Source: an uncultured Nitrosospira sp. (GTDB taxonomy: Bacteria > Nitrospirota > Nitrospiria > Nitrospirales > Nitrospiraceae). Taken from it: DNA of 64,000 bases. Below, one piece after another: positions 9,050 to 21,343 of this stretch; positions within the stretch are counted from its first letter, which is position 1, and every line of letters begins with the position of its first letter. The stretch covers positions 1 to 64,000 of the forward strand of contig CAADGK010000133.1 of the NCBI GenBank assembly GCA_900696515.1, in the 5' to 3' direction. The notes under the pieces were generated by a model. The model ran no database searches. It had not been told where the DNA came from and saw only the letters and a list, made by a program, of their open reading frames with translations. Position numbers and translations under genes: made by a program.

Positions 9050-12000
9050 CTACGTTCGGCCTGATGATACTCCTGCACTGTGCGGATCGATAGATCCTTT
9101 TTCAGAATCGCCTCGATCGCCATGGTCGCGGCATGGGCCCCTCGCATCGTCGTGAAATAGGGGATCCCCCTATGCAGCGCTTCTCGCCTGATGGCAAGCG
9201 AATCCACGTGCGCGGAAGCCGTCCGCACCGTATTGACGACCAGGGCCACCGAACCGTTCTTAATGTGATCAACGATATGCGGTCTGCCTTCGGCCACTTT
9301 ATTCACGACCTCCACGGGAAGGCCATGCTCCCGTAGATAGCCGGCGGTCCCGCTCGTTCCCTGAATTCGCATCCCCAGTTGGCTCAACGCCCTCCCGACT
9401 TCGAGCGCGGCTGGACGATCCGAGGCTTTCACGCTAATGAAAACCGTTCCGGACGTCGGCAACACTGCCCCTGCTCCGGCCTGGGATTTGGCAAACGCCC
9501 ACCCAAAATCTTCATCAAGACCCATGACCTCCCCTGTCGATTTCATCTCCGGTCCAAGGAGCACGTCGACTCCGGGAAACTTGTTGAAGGGGAACACCGC
9601 TTCCTTGACCGAGAAATGCGCAGGCACCGGTGCCTCGGTAAATCCCAGCTCCTTCAGCGTTCGCCCCATCATCACCTTCATGGCCAACTTCGCAAGTGGC
9701 ACGCCGATGGCTTTGCTGACGAAGGGAACGGTTCGGGATCCTCGTGGATTGACCTCCAACACATAAATCGTTTCCCCTTTGACGGCAAACTGGGCATTCA
9801 TGAGTCCCACCACTCCGAGTTCCTTGGCCAACATGCACATCTGCCGTTCAATCTCGGCCACAAGAGGCTTCTCAAGGGTATAAGGAGGAAGTGAGCAGGC
9901 TGAATCACCAGAATGGACTCCAGCCTCTTCGATATGCTCCATAATGCCCGCGACGACGACGGTTTTCCCATCGGATATCGCATCGGCATCGACTTCGATC
10001 GCGTCTGCGAGATACTTGTCAATCAATACCGGATGATTGGGCGACGCCTTGACCGCCGACTGCATGTATTCCAACAGACCGGTTTCGTCATAGACAATCT
10101 GCATGGACCGTCCGCCCAACACATACGACGGACGCACCATGACCGGATAACTGATCTGCCTGGCAATCTGCACCGCTTCCTCGACGGAGCGAGCCGTCCC
10201 GCTCTCCGCCTGACGCAAGCCGAGCCTACTCAACAGTTCACGGAATCGCTCACGATCCTCGGCCAGATCGATGGCGTCAGGACTGGTACCGAGAATCTTG
10301 ACGCCGGCCATCGAGAGCGGAAGGGCGAGTTTCAACGGCGTCTGTCCCCCGAATTGCAGCACCACGCCGATCGGCTGTTCCCGATGCACAATATTCAGCA
10401 CATCCTCATGCGTCAGCGGCTCGAAGTAGAGGCGATCGGAGGTATCGTAATCCGTACTCACGGTTTCCGGATTACAGTTCACCATGATCGTATCGATCGC
10501 TTCTTCCCGAAGCGCCATGGCTGCATGGACACAGCAGTAGTCGAACTCGATACCCTGTCCGATACGATTAGGCCCCCCACCAAGAATAACGACCTTCTTT
10601 CGATCGGACGGCCTTGCTTCGCACTCATGGCCATAGGTGGAATAGAGATACGGCGTCTGAGCCTCAAACTCGGCGGCACAAGTATCGACTCGTTTATAGA
10701 TCACGCGCCGTTCCCGATGTTCCGTGCGCGCCTTCGCCACCATCTCGGCTTCACAGCCCAGCAAGTGAGCAATGCGATCATCAGAAAACCCGAGTTCCTT
10801 GGCTTCCCAGAGGAGTCCTCCGCTCAAACACCCGACCGGATTGGTCGCATGGCCGACAAGAGTCCGCTCAAAATCCACCAGCTGCCTCACCTGGTCCAAG
10901 AACCAGGGATCGACTTTCGTCGTCGCGAACAATTCTTGGTCGGTCAGCCCCAGGCGCATGGCGTCGGCCAGGTACCACAGTCGCTCGGGTACTGGCGTGC
11001 GTAGTACTCTCTCAAGTTTCTCGATGGCCGCCGAACGATCGAAGCCCATCGGCACACCACGATCCAGGCCAAACCGCGACACCAACCCGTTCAGATTCAA
11101 TTCCAACGAACGAATCGCCTTCTGCAACGACTCTTTAAATGTCCGTCCGATCGCCATCACCTCACCGACCGACTTCATCTGCGTCGTCAAAGTCGGATCG
11201 GCTCCCTTAAACTTCTGGAAGGCAAATCGGGGAATCTTCACCACGACGTAATCGATCGCCGGTTCGAAGGAGGCCTTGGTCACACCGGTGATATCGTTCG
11301 TGATCTCATCGAGCGTGTATCCGACGGCAAGCTTGGCGGCAATCTTAGCGATTGGAAACCCGGTCGCCTTCGATGCCAACGCCGAACTTCTGGATACCCG
11401 GGGATTCATTTCAATGACGACCATCTCACCATTGGCCGGGTTGATACCGAATTGGATATTCGATCCTCCCGTGTCGACTCCGATCTCCCGAATGATACGC
11501 AGCGCCGCATCCCGCATTCTTTGATATTCTTTATCCGTCAAGGTCATCGCCGGCGCCACGGTGATGCTGTCACCGGTATGGACCCCCATCGGATCAAAGT
11601 TTTCGATGGGACACACGATGACGACATTGTCCTTCAGGTCACGCATGACCTCCAGTTCATATTCTTTCCAACCGATCACCGACTCCTCGATCAGCACCTG
11701 GCTCACCGGACTCATGGCCAGGGCCCAGTCGATCAACCGCTCGAACTCCTCACGGTTGTACGCAATGTTTCCACCCGTCCCCCCCATCGTGAACGAAGGG
11801 CGAATGATCGCCGGAAACCCGACGGTCTCCACAATCGCAAGAGCCTCCTGTCTGTTGTGTGCCGTCCCGCTCTTCGGCACACGGAGCCCGATTCGCTGCA
11901 TGGCCTGTTTAAACGCTTCTCGATCCTCTGCCTTATGAATCGCGTCCGCCGATGCACCGATAAGGACGACTCCATACTTCTCGAGGACGCCTCGTTTGAC

Positions 12001-12306
12001 CAAGCCCATCGTGGTATTTAACGCCGTTTGCCCTCCCATGGTGGGGAGCAGGGCATCAGGACGTTCTCGCTCGATGACTTTTTCAACCACATCCAACGTA
12101 ATCGGTTCCACATAAGTCCGATCGGCCATCTCAGGATCGGTCATGATCGTGGCCGGGTTGCTGTTGATGAGAATGACCTTATAGCCTTCGGCTTTGAGGG
12201 CTTTGCAGGCCTGTGTACCGGAATAATCGAATTCACAGGCTTGCCCGATCACGATTGGGCCTGATCCGATCATCAGAATGGATTGGATATCCGTGCGTTT
12301 TGGCAT
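9046..12306 (-). CDS. carB: carbamoyl phosphate synthase large subunit
   Basis: 1086 aa; [42 protein letters not shown], duplicated ATP-grasp domains, MGS-like C-terminus. Confidence 0.98.
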   Translation of the reverse strand: MPKRTDIQSILMIGSGPIVIGQACEFDYSGTQACKALKAEGYKVILINSNPATIMTDPEMADRTYVEPITLDVVEKVIERERPDALLPTMGGQTALNTTMGLVKRGVLEKYGVVLIGASADAIHKAEDREAFKQAMQRIGLRVPKSGTAHNRQEALAIVETVGFPAIIRPSFTMGGTGGNIAYNREEFERLIDWALAMSPVSQVLIEESVIGWKEYELEVMRDLKDNVVIVCPIENFDPMGVHTGDSITVAPAMTLTDKEYQRMRDAALRIIREIGVDTGGSNIQFGINPANGEMVVIEMNPRVSRSSALASKATGFPIAKIAAKLAVGYTLDEITNDITGVTKASFEPAIDYVVVKIPRFAFQKFKGADPTLTTQMKSVGEVMAIGRTFKESLQKAIRSLELNLNGLVSRFGLDRGVPMGFDRSAAIEKLERVLRTPVPERLWYLADAMRLGLTDQELFATTKVDPWFLDQVRQLVDFERTLVGHATNPVGCLSGGLLWEAKELGFSDDRIAHLLGCEAEMVAKARTEHRERRVIYKRVDTCAAEFEAQTPYLYSTYGHECEARPSDRKKVVILGGGPNRIGQGIEFDYCCVHAAMALREEAIDTIMVNCNPETVSTDYDTSDRLYFEPLTHEDVLNIVHREQPIGVVLQFGGQTPLKLALPLSMAGVKILGTSPDAIDLAEDRERFRELLSRLGLRQAESGTARSVEEAVQIARQISYPVMVRPSYVLGGRSMQIVYDETGLLEYMQSAVKASPNHPVLIDKYLADAIEVDADAISDGKTVVVAGIMEHIEEAGVHSGDSACSLPPYTLEKPLVAEIERQMCMLAKELGVVGLMNAQFAVKGETIYVLEVNPRGSRTVPFVSKAIGVPLAKLAMKVMMGRTLKELGFTEAPVPAHFSVKEAVFPFNKFPGVDVLLGPEMKSTGEVMGLDEDFGWAFAKSQAGAGAVLPTSGTVFISVKASDRPAALEVGRALSQLGMRIQGTSGTAGYLREHGLPVEVVNKVAEGRPHIVDHIKNGSVALVVNTVRTASAHVDSLAIRREALHRGIPYFTTMRGAHAATMAIEAILKKDLSIRTVQEYHQAERS

Positions 12307-12325
12307 GGTAATCTGCTAACCGTGG

Positions 12326-13285
12326 TTAACCGGATGGAAGTTCTGGACCAATTGGTGGGTGATAGGGAGCCGGAACAGGGCCCTGATTCTCCTGAGTGGC
12401 ATGATAGTACTTCATGGCTTCAGGAAGCCAGGCTTCGATCTGATTGATGCGCGCCAAATCAGAGGGATGCGTGGACAAAAATTCGGGAATCGTATGCTGA
12501 GATCGGAAACAGACTTTATCAATCATCTGTCGAGGACACCCACTCATTCGTTCCCAAAATGGAACTGCTTCTCGAGGATCGTACCCGGCCTGCGCCATCA
12601 GCTTGAGCCCGATGTAATCGGCTTCTGATTCCTGTTTTCGACCGAATGGTAACGACACCCCGACGCCATAGGCACTCATCGCCGCAATTGCCGCATCCGG
12701 TCTGCCGGCTGCTGCTCCGGCCGCCAACGCACCGACCTGACCGATGGTTTCCAGAATGCTCCGACTATACCGTTCTGCTCCATGTCGTTGGAGGGCATGC
12801 GCCACTTCATGGCCGATCACGGTGGCCAAGCCGTTTTCATTCTTGGTAATCTTCAAAATCCCCGTGAAGACCGCGACCTTTCCACCGGGCAGGGCAAACG
12901 CGTTGATCGTGCGATCGTCTCGAATGATCGCAAATTCCCATTGATATTCCGGTTTATTCGCGACGGCGGCGATCCGATTCCCCACCCTGTTGACCAACTC
13001 ATTCAGCTCAGGATCGTCGCTTACCGGTGCTTTCCGAAGCAGCTCCCGATAGGCGCCCACCCCCATTGCCATTTCTTTTTCTTCGGAAATGTAAATAAAC
13101 TGATCCCGTGCCGTCCCCGGAGCTCTCACGCATCCGCTCACGACTGCAACCACGGTTCCCATGGACCCCATTGTCAGAAGACTCGAGAGCCTCATGGCTC
13201 TGCGAACACCCCCAAGTAACAACGTCCGACGACCAACGGGCGTCGAGAGCAATCGGTCGATCTTGTGGTCCGACGGCTGCACCAT
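12326..13285 (-). CDS. M48-family zinc metalloprotease
   Basis: 319 aa; VIGHEVAHALQRHGAERYS (HExxH), QESEADYIGLKLMAQAGYDPREAVPFWERM, hydrophobic N-terminal segment. Confidence 0.93.
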   Translation of the reverse strand: MVQPSDHKIDRLLSTPVGRRTLLLGGVRRAMRLSSLLTMGSMGTVVAVVSGCVRAPGTARDQFIYISEEKEMAMGVGAYRELLRKAPVSDDPELNELVNRVGNRIAAVANKPEYQWEFAIIRDDRTINAFALPGGKVAVFTGILKITKNENGLATVIGHEVAHALQRHGAERYSRSILETIGQVGALAAGAAAGRPDAAIAAMSAYGVGVSLPFGRKQESEADYIGLKLMAQAGYDPREAVPFWERMSGCPRQMIDKVCFRSQHTIPEFLSTHPSDLARINQIEAWLPEAMKYYHATQENQGPVPAPYHPPIGPELPSG

Positions 13286-13353
13286 CTGTCACTCCTACCG
13301 CACTCTCCCGCTTCATTCTAACACCAGCCACACCATCGGCATCTTTCTTTTTC

Positions 13354-14304
13354 CTAAGGCATCCACAGGTACATAAACTGGGGAGTTCCCCCGCGCACGA
13401 CAGCGCCAAGATCAAAATCAGCCAGACTGGCAAGCCCGCTCGGTGCAACCAGTTTCGAGTACACGTTGTTCGAATACTCACCTGGACGTTGATAGGTGAC
13501 GACACGGGCTTCTGTCAGGCCGGCTTGTTTCTTCGCGACCTCGACAGCATCTTCAAGGTAGCCGATCTCATCAACCAAACCGGCCTCCTTTGCTTGCTCC
13601 CCGGTATAGATACGCCCGTCAGCCAGCCGCTTGATTTGCTCCATCGGCAGATTGGAACGCCCCTCCTGCACGATGCTCAAGAAGCGCTGATAAAACGAAT
13701 CGATCAATCCTTGGAAGATGGCTCGTTCTTCCGTCGTCATGGTTCGAAAGGGTGACCCCATATCCTTGCGGGGACCTGAGGTTACGGCCGTTGCTTCGAC
13801 CCCGATTTTCTCAAGCAGCCCTTTGGCATTAACTGTGAGCATGATGACACCGATACTTCCGGTGACGGACGACGGATGTGCGAGAACCTTATCGGCTGCC
13901 GCCGCAACATAGTAGCCCCCCGAAGTCCCGAGATCCATGATGGAGGCAACAATGGGAATTTTCCGATTGGCTTTGAACGTCTTCAATTCGTGATAAATAA
14001 TGTCCGAAGCCGTCACAGTCCCCCCGGGTGTGTTGATACGCAACACAACGGCTTTGATCTGATCATCCTTCGCGGCTTTCGTCAGTTGCTCCTTGACGTT
14101 CGCAATCATGCTCGGAGTCTGCCGGAACAAGCCTTCTTTCTCCTGCGAGCTAATCATCCCTGAAATTTCGACCAACAGCACTTTCGATTTACCGGTTCCA
14201 TCGACCTGCGCTTCTTGTAGAGGCCCCTGACCGGGAAAGGGCGGAAGATTGATACAACCGGACAGCAAGAGCCCGATCACGCCGACGACAACGCGATTAC
14301 ACAT
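13354..14304 (-). CDS. sppA: signal peptide peptidase SppA (S49), lipoprotein-type N-terminus
   Basis: [75 protein letters not shown] lipobox. Confidence 0.93.
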   Translation of the reverse strand: MCNRVVVGVIGLLLSGCINLPPFPGQGPLQEAQVDGTGKSKVLLVEISGMISSQEKEGLFRQTPSMIANVKEQLTKAAKDDQIKAVVLRINTPGGTVTASDIIYHELKTFKANRKIPIVASIMDLGTSGGYYVAAAADKVLAHPSSVTGSIGVIMLTVNAKGLLEKIGVEATAVTSGPRKDMGSPFRTMTTEERAIFQGLIDSFYQRFLSIVQEGRSNLPMEQIKRLADGRIYTGEQAKEAGLVDEIGYLEDAVEVAKKQAGLTEARVVTYQRPGEYSNNVYSKLVAPSGLASLADFDLGAVVRGGTPQFMYLWMP

Positions 14305-15469
14305 AATGCTTCTCCATACGCCGCACAAATTCACCGAACAAGTAGGCGGCATCGTGCGGTCCGGGTGCCGCTTCCGGATGGTATTGGACCGAGAAGACCG
14401 GATGCTCTAGGGAAGCCATTCCTTCAATCGAACAGTCATTCAAGCTGACATGTGTCAGCGCCAGTCGTCCGTACCGTGTATCAATCACCGGCGGGACCTT
14501 CGGTACATCGACAAATGCCGTAGGAGCCTCCACGGCAAAATTATGGTTCTGCGACGTGATTTCAACTTTCCTTGTTCGAAGATCCATCACCGGATGATTC
14601 GCTCCATGGTGGCCGAACTTCAGTTTATAGGTCTTGAGTCCAAAGGCGAGGCCCAGGATCTGATGCCCCAAGCAAATCCCGAAGATCGGATAGCGACCGA
14701 TCAGTTGCTCTACCGCCTGTGCCGCATAGGGAACACCTTCCGGATCTCCCGGACCATTCGAAAGAAAAATTCCGTGAGGTTTGAGAGCCTCGACCGCTTC
14801 AGCGGACGTGGCGGCAGGCACGACAGTTACATCACAACCAACATCGACCAATCGTCTTAGAATGTTATATTTGATCCCGAAATCATAGGCAACAACCCGC
14901 CAGCGAGAATTCCTTCCAGCCTCTTGCCTGCTTGGCCACGGGGCCCAATCACCGGTCCCAGTCGTCCAATCATAGGAATGCGCACAGGTCACTTCGGCGG
15001 CAAGATCTCGCCCGACGATACCGGGTGCCTGTCTGGCTCGCCCAATCGCCCGTTCATGGTCGAGGTCAAGATGCGTAATACAGCCTTGTTGCGACCCATG
15101 CTCACGCAAATGCCTTGTCAACGCCCTGGTATCGATCCCCTCAATGGCGACAACGTGAGTCTCTGCCAACGATTCGTGAAGCGTCTGCTTACCCCGCCAG
15201 TTACTGACCAATCGGCTCGCTTCATGCACGACAAACCCTTCGGCCCAGGCTCGACGGGATTCCACATCTTCGGGCGTCACGCCATAGTTCCCGATCTGTG
15301 GACAGGTCATCGTGATGATCTGTCCCTTGTACGACGGATCACTCAGTATTTCCTGGTAGCCGGTCATGGCCGTGTTAAACACTACTTCACCGACCGTTTC
15401 ACCTTCGTAGCCAAGCGCACGGCCTTCGAAGACCATTCCATCCGCCAATGCCAAAACCGCTTTTTTCAC
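14297..15469 (-). CDS. carA: carbamoyl phosphate synthase small subunit
   Basis: 390 aa; [67 protein letters not shown]. Confidence 0.98.
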   Translation of the reverse strand: MKKAVLALADGMVFEGRALGYEGETVGEVVFNTAMTGYQEILSDPSYKGQIITMTCPQIGNYGVTPEDVESRRAWAEGFVVHEASRLVSNWRGKQTLHESLAETHVVAIEGIDTRALTRHLREHGSQQGCITHLDLDHERAIGRARQAPGIVGRDLAAEVTCAHSYDWTTGTGDWAPWPSRQEAGRNSRWRVVAYDFGIKYNILRRLVDVGCDVTVVPAATSAEAVEALKPHGIFLSNGPGDPEGVPYAAQAVEQLIGRYPIFGICLGHQILGLAFGLKTYKLKFGHHGANHPVMDLRTRKVEITSQNHNFAVEAPTAFVDVPKVPPVIDTRYGRLALTHVSLNDCSIEGMASLEHPVFSVQYHPEAAPGPHDAAYLFGEFVRRMEKHYV

Positions 15470-15975
15470 GATTGCCTTCCGTCGTCAAGCATACGTTTCG
15501 CCCTGATCCCAATCAGCAGAACACCGAGCACTAAGCTGATCATATACAGCGATCGAATCGGCAACAGCACACGGAAGAATGCTTCGAACGCCGCCTTCTT
15601 GGCGCCTTCATCTTTTGTTGCAAAGGCCTGTGCCTGAAGCGCCGCCGCATCAGGATGCAACACCAGAATGATCAACGCCGCGATCACCACCATCGTGGCC
15701 AATACAATGACTTCGCTCACACGAACCATCACACGAGGCTCACCGCTCCACCACCGGCCTAACAATGCCACAGCGAAAATGCCGCTGGCCCCGATCATGA
15801 ACCGATGATATCCTTCAAACGCACGCGTCAGGAACATCCCTCCGGAGTCTTGTCCTCCAAACGTATTGAATACCGCCGGAATCACCGCGCCGCTCAGCAC
15901 AATCATCCCCCCGACCCACACTGCCAGGGCTACCCCCTCGAGCGTAAGACAACAGATCATCCCCCAACGGGACAT
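15466..15975 (-). CDS. DUF4149-like membrane protein
   Basis: Four hydrophobic segments ([25 protein letters not shown]..., [38 protein letters not shown]). Confidence 0.65.
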   Translation of the reverse strand: MSRWGMICCLTLEGVALAVWVGGMIVLSGAVIPAVFNTFGGQDSGGMFLTRAFEGYHRFMIGASGIFAVALLGRWWSGEPRVMVRVSEVIVLATMVVIAALIILVLHPDAAALQAQAFATKDEGAKKAAFEAFFRVLLPIRSLYMISLVLGVLLIGIRAKRMLDDGRQS

Positions 15976-15988
15976 GCACCGCACGACA

Positions 15989-17275
15989 CTACCGCTCCAC
16001 TCGGCTGGCCTCAAATACCACACGGCCGCCTACGATCGTGGTCAATACGCGCCCTTTCACCTTCCAACCGACAAACGGTGTGTTTCGGCTCTTGGATCGA
16101 AACTTCGACGGATCGACCTCCCACTGTTCCTGCTGGTCCACGATGGCGACATCGGCGTCCGCACCCACCGCCAATGTGCCTTTTTTGAGTCCGAATGCGG
16201 CTGCGGGAGCGGACGTGAGTTTCTGAACGGCTTGCTCGATCGACAGCACCCCTTCCTCCACTAATCCCAACGTCAGCGCAAGCGCGGTTTCAAGTCCGAC
16301 AATTCCAAATGGAGCCTCGGTAAAATCTTGCTGCTTCTCCTGAGTCGCATGGGGAGCATGATCCGTTGCGATCACGTCAATCGTACCGTCACGTAATCCG
16401 TCCCTGATCGCCTGGACGTCGGTCCATGTCCGCAAGGGCGGATTCATTTTGGCATGCGTGTTGTAACCGCGGACCAGTTCTTCGGTCAGCGTGAAGTGGT
16501 GCGGACAGGCTTCCGCCGTCACAGGGATCCCGCGAGCCTTTGCCTCTCGTACCATCCTCGCCGACCCGGCCGTGCTGATATGGGCCAGATGCAATCGAGC
16601 CCCCGTCAGTTCAGATAGCGACAGATTGCGCGCCACCATCACATCTTCGGCTGCCGCAGGGATACCGGGCAACCCAAGCTCGGTTGAAATCAACCCCTCG
16701 TTCATACAACCGCCTTCGGCAAGATGGAGATCCTCACAGTGGTCAACGACGGTGAGGTCAAACGCCGATGCATACTCCATCGCACGCCGCATCACCAAAC
16801 TGTTCATCACCGGCTTCCCATCATCTGAGATCGCCACGCATCCGGAACGCCGCAAGTCGCCGATTTCAGCCAGTTCCTTCCCTTCGGACCCTTTGGTGAT
16901 TGCACCGATCGGCAAGACATTCGCGAGACCGGCCAGCCGCGCCCGTTCCAAAATAAACTCGGTCACGGCTTGATTGTCGTTCACCGGACTTGTATTGGGC
17001 ATGCAGCAGACGGTCGTAAAGCCTCCCGCCACGGCTGCCGCGCTGCCGCTTTGGATGGTTTCTTTATATTCGAATCCCGGCTCTCGAAAATGCACGTGCA
17101 GATCGACGAATCCCGGCAGGACCAGCTTTCCCTCTGCGTGAATCGTCCGAGCACCGACAGGAACGGAGAGCTGTGGTCCCACAGCCGCGATCTTCCCGTC
17201 TTCGATGAGTACATCGGCTATTCCGACAAACCGACCGGGATCGATGACCCGACCGCCCTTAATCACAATCGACAC
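15989..17275 (-). CDS. pyrC: dihydroorotase
   Basis: 428 aa; LVLPGFVDLHVHFREPGFEYKETIQSGSAAAVAGGFTTVCCMPNTSP, DVIATDHAPHATQEK. Confidence 0.97.
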   Translation of the reverse strand: MSIVIKGGRVIDPGRFVGIADVLIEDGKIAAVGPQLSVPVGARTIHAEGKLVLPGFVDLHVHFREPGFEYKETIQSGSAAAVAGGFTTVCCMPNTSPVNDNQAVTEFILERARLAGLANVLPIGAITKGSEGKELAEIGDLRRSGCVAISDDGKPVMNSLVMRRAMEYASAFDLTVVDHCEDLHLAEGGCMNEGLISTELGLPGIPAAAEDVMVARNLSLSELTGARLHLAHISTAGSARMVREAKARGIPVTAEACPHHFTLTEELVRGYNTHAKMNPPLRTWTDVQAIRDGLRDGTIDVIATDHAPHATQEKQQDFTEAPFGIVGLETALALTLGLVEEGVLSIEQAVQKLTSAPAAAFGLKKGTLAVGADADVAIVDQQEQWEVDPSKFRSKSRNTPFVGWKVKGRVLTTIVGGRVVFEASRVER

Positions 17276-17391
17276 GATATACCCTTTCTACAATTGGCCG
17301 AATTCGATGATCTGACGACCTAGCAAGCGATCCTCTCTCCTTGCAAGCTCCGTTGGCGGCTCAGCCAGTCCACCGCTCACCAGATCATCGG

Positions 17392-18327
17392 TCAGGAATT
17401 GGCTCCCGACACGAGGTAGAGGATTCCCATTCTCACTGCGACACCATTGGCCACTTGGTCCAAGATCACCGACGATAAACTATCGGCGACATCCGGAGCA
17501 ATCTCCACACCACGATTGATGGGACCGGGATGCATCACGATGGCAGCGGAGTCGGCCAACTTCACGCGTTCGGCAGTGAGCCCGTAGAGTCGCGAATATT
17601 CTCGGATCGAAGGAAACTGTGCACGCCCTTGCCGCTCCAATTGAAGCCGCAGCATCATGATGACATTCACGTCGCGCAAACCTTCGTCCATATTGGAGTA
17701 CACCTTCGCCCCTAGTCTTTCGACACCCCACGGCATCATCGTCGGCGGCCCCACCAATCTGACCTCGGCGCCGAGTTTGATGAGCGCATAAATGTTCGAG
17801 CGAGCGACGCGGCTATGCGACACGTCACCGACAATCGCCACGCGTAACCCTTGAAAATCCATCCCTCGTTGCCGAATCGTATAGAGGTCAAGCAACGCTT
17901 GCGTCGGATGCTCATGCCAGCCATCGCCTGCATTGATGACCGACGACTTTACTCCCTGAGCCAACGTTTCGGCGGCGCCGGCCGAGGAATGACGCAGTAT
18001 GATAATGTCCGCCTGCATCGCTTCGATGTTTCTCGCCGTATCGAGCAATGTTTCCCCCTTCACCACACTACTGGAAGAGGGGGCGAAATTGATCACGTCG
18101 GCGCTCAGCCGCTTGGCCGCCAATTCAAAGGACGTCCGCGTCCTCGTGCTCGGCTCAAAAAACAGATTGACGACCGTTTTCCCTCTGAGCGCCGGGACTT
18201 TCTTGATCTCGCGGCCCGTCACCTCCTTGAAGGAGTCGGCAGTGTCCAACATAAGCCTGATCTCGTCGACCGATAAGGGAGCGAGACTCAACAGATCTTT
18301 GCGCTTTAAGCTCATGGAACCCTCCAT
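17392..18327 (-). CDS. pyrB: aspartate carbamoyltransferase catalytic subunit
   Basis: 311 aa; [57 protein letters not shown]. Confidence 0.97.
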   Translation of the reverse strand: MEGSMSLKRKDLLSLAPLSVDEIRLMLDTADSFKEVTGREIKKVPALRGKTVVNLFFEPSTRTRTSFELAAKRLSADVINFAPSSSSVVKGETLLDTARNIEAMQADIIILRHSSAGAAETLAQGVKSSVINAGDGWHEHPTQALLDLYTIRQRGMDFQGLRVAIVGDVSHSRVARSNIYALIKLGAEVRLVGPPTMMPWGVERLGAKVYSNMDEGLRDVNVIMMLRLQLERQGRAQFPSIREYSRLYGLTAERVKLADSAAIVMHPGPINRGVEIAPDVADSLSSVILDQVANGVAVRMGILYLVSGANS

Positions 18328-18337
18328 TCCATGATCG

Positions 18338-18922
<585 letters not shown>

Positions 18923-19014
18923 TCAGCTAACAGCGATCGGCTCTCAGCCACCAACTCGAAAGGGAACTGAAGGCTGACGGCTGAATGCTGAGAGCGAGCC
19001 CTGTTTTTAGACAT

Positions 19015-19047
19015 AAAAAAACCTCCTCACCAGGTATGGCAAGAAGG
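19015..19047 (-). terminator. intrinsic terminator in the pyrR leader
   Basis: Minus strand CCTTCTTGCCA-TACC-TGGTGAGGAGG-TTTTTTT: 11-bp stem (with G-U), 4-nt loop, U7 tract. Confidence 0.88.
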
Positions 19048-19090
19048 TCGATTGAAAACCAATTTGAGTCGGAAGACTACCCACCGAGCA

Positions 19091-19112
19091 ACTCCTTGCC
19101 CACCTCACTGGA
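19091..19112 (-). promoter_or_regulatory. PyrR mRNA binding-loop motif
   Basis: Minus strand TCCAGTGAGGTGGGCAAGGAGT resembles the conserved PyrR-binding loop (UCCAGAGAGGYU..NAAGG), upstream of the terminator and pyrR. Confidence 0.75.
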
Positions 19113-19299
19113 TGAGCATTAAAGGTTGGGCTATCCTACTGAGTCATTGGCACTCTGTCAAGATTCGTCACGGTGTTCTCCCACACTCATACCTCATCCG
19201 TGGAAAGACGGCCACGACGTGCTGTACCCCAAACAACAGGCAATGCGATGAGGTATGCAGGAATGGCGCTGCACTGAGGAGATGGGAGATTCCGGTTGA

Positions 19300-20946
19300 T
19301 TACGAGTCCGGTCCGTGTTTGCTCCGCCATACCGTCAACAAGGCGGCGAGTTTGTCTTTCGACGACCGATGCTCCTCGGCCAAGGTCTCTAAGAAATCCG
19401 ACAGCCTCTTTGATTTGAGGACCATATAGAGTGTGGTGATGATGACGGGAATCAGCACGACAAGGAAATACCCGATGCGCATTACGGAGGGCTCCTGGCC
19501 CAAGTCGAAGAGATTCATCCCCAATACACCGGTCGTTGCCACACCGATCAAACCGACCGTCGCCACCACCGTCAAGCGAACCATCGTTTCTCCCTGGCGA
19601 CGCAGCGCATCGCTGTCGAGATATTGGCTCATATCCTCCAGCTCCGAGCGAAGTTCATCGTACAGACGACCGGTACCGAGATGTTCACTGATCATCCGGT
19701 ACAGTTCCTTCACCTGCCCATGATCCGATACCTGATGGGACCAGTAGCGATGGGTAAACCGAAGGAAGATGCCGAGTGTTTGGCGAATCACACGGCGAAA
19801 CTGCCGGACGGAGTCGAGCTTCGTCAGATCGAGCTGATTCATCGCCTCGACCAGGCGATTCGTCAGCATCAACAATGCCGCCTTATGAAAATGCGGGATC
19901 AGAAACAGCAGAAAGTATTCGTGGCGAAACTGTTCCAGATTCGTCTTGCGGTCCTCGAACGCCGGCTCTCCCGCCTCTCCAATCATCGTGAACACGCGGC
20001 CCGTGCACATAAAGCGTGCGCCGGGAGAACCTTGGCTCTGCCCGTTCCAATACCGGTCATAGCAATGGCGCTCTTCAAAATCACGGAGATAGCGTTCTGA
20101 AAACGGCAGTGTGTCGGAGCTTCCCGGTGCCGCCGCCAATCCCACCCGTGCGAATTCTCCCCGCGTCAGTGCTCCCGGATTGTCGAGCGTGAGATACGCC
20201 ATCACCGGCATCAGGTGGTATTCAAGTTGCCGATACCGAATAGGGCCTGCTTTTTCCGAATGGTGCAGCACCAGCGGTTCAAGCAGAAACTCCCAATGGG
20301 AGGCAAGGCTCAACGACCGATGCTGACAGACAAACGAGAGATACTTTTCACGGTGATCATAATCGGAGACAGCCAGTACTGTCCCGTCAGAAGCAAGCCA
20401 CTCCACATGCTTGGGACAATGACCGCCATGCCCGTCGCGTTCCCAATAGGTGGGATAACATCGGCCAAATCGAAAGAGTGAATTCTGCACTTCCACAAGC
20501 GGCACATCATCGGCAGCGATCTCGACGACCAAAATCGCGACATCGATGTCGTAGAAAAAGTACAAATCAACATGGGCCACCGTAAAGATCGTAGAAGTTC
20601 CATGGGGACCGGGAAAAACCATCCGGACCTTCGCAATATCATTGCGGCGAAAAACGCGGATCGCGGCCTCTTCGCGAATCTCTGATCTGGTCCTCTTTCC
20701 TTCACCATAGAGAAACCGCTGGACATAGGGCAGAAACGTCACAAACTCACTGTAATGCCGTTCCTGAAACTGACGAGGGTCGCCGGTAAACTCATCGACT
20801 ACTTCCCGCCAAGGATTACTTGAGTCGGTCGCCTGCAGGAGCTCCCAGTGCTTTTGAATCGGCGCATCCTCGCGAATGGGCGTGAGCTGCATCGGCCAGA
20901 GCAAGATTTGCCGGAAGTGTCGAACAAGCTTTGAACCGTCAGTCAT
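19300..20946 (-). CDS. large CorA-like membrane protein with C-terminal GMN motif
   Basis: C-terminus TVVATVGLIGVATTGVLGMNLF...VMRIGYFLVVLIPVIITTLYMVLK: two TM helices and a GMN signature. Start chosen at the third ATG, spaced from GAGGAG. Confidence 0.7.
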   Translation of the reverse strand: MTDGSKLVRHFRQILLWPMQLTPIREDAPIQKHWELLQATDSSNPWREVVDEFTGDPRQFQERHYSEFVTFLPYVQRFLYGEGKRTRSEIREEAAIRVFRRNDIAKVRMVFPGPHGTSTIFTVAHVDLYFFYDIDVAILVVEIAADDVPLVEVQNSLFRFGRCYPTYWERDGHGGHCPKHVEWLASDGTVLAVSDYDHREKYLSFVCQHRSLSLASHWEFLLEPLVLHHSEKAGPIRYRQLEYHLMPVMAYLTLDNPGALTRGEFARVGLAAAPGSSDTLPFSERYLRDFEERHCYDRYWNGQSQGSPGARFMCTGRVFTMIGEAGEPAFEDRKTNLEQFRHEYFLLFLIPHFHKAALLMLTNRLVEAMNQLDLTKLDSVRQFRRVIRQTLGIFLRFTHRYWSHQVSDHGQVKELYRMISEHLGTGRLYDELRSELEDMSQYLDSDALRRQGETMVRLTVVATVGLIGVATTGVLGMNLFDLGQEPSVMRIGYFLVVLIPVIITTLYMVLKSKRLSDFLETLAEEHRSSKDKLAALLTVWRSKHGPDS

Positions 20947-21343
20947 CATCATGCTCCTCGCACTCGGACAAACCACTGTTCGCCCGCCCGTCCAGATACC
21001 GTGGGCTCGTCAGACGGATAATCATCCCAACCCAATGACTTATACCATACGAGATTTCGGAAGGGGCGCGCGTTGGAAGAGGGACCACACCGGCCCGTTG
21101 GCTGCTGGTGATGCCTCTCCCGGTGACGCTCATCCTCTTCGCGGTTGGCTCAACAGACATACCCTGGCTGACAGGCAAACACAGCGATGAGACTCTCGAC
21201 TTCAGCCTGCTCTACCTCACCGACATGCCGTACAGCTGGCCGATTTCTGAAAGACTGTCATCAAACAGAAGACCTGCCGGTTTCTGTCACCGCAAGAAAA
21301 CTGAAAAATGGACGCCGTCGCAAGCAGCACACTCTCCGGCGGA

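Noticed and set aside
9913-11004. 363-aa plus-strand ORF
   Set aside because: Antisense to the conserved carB coding frame; no family resemblance.
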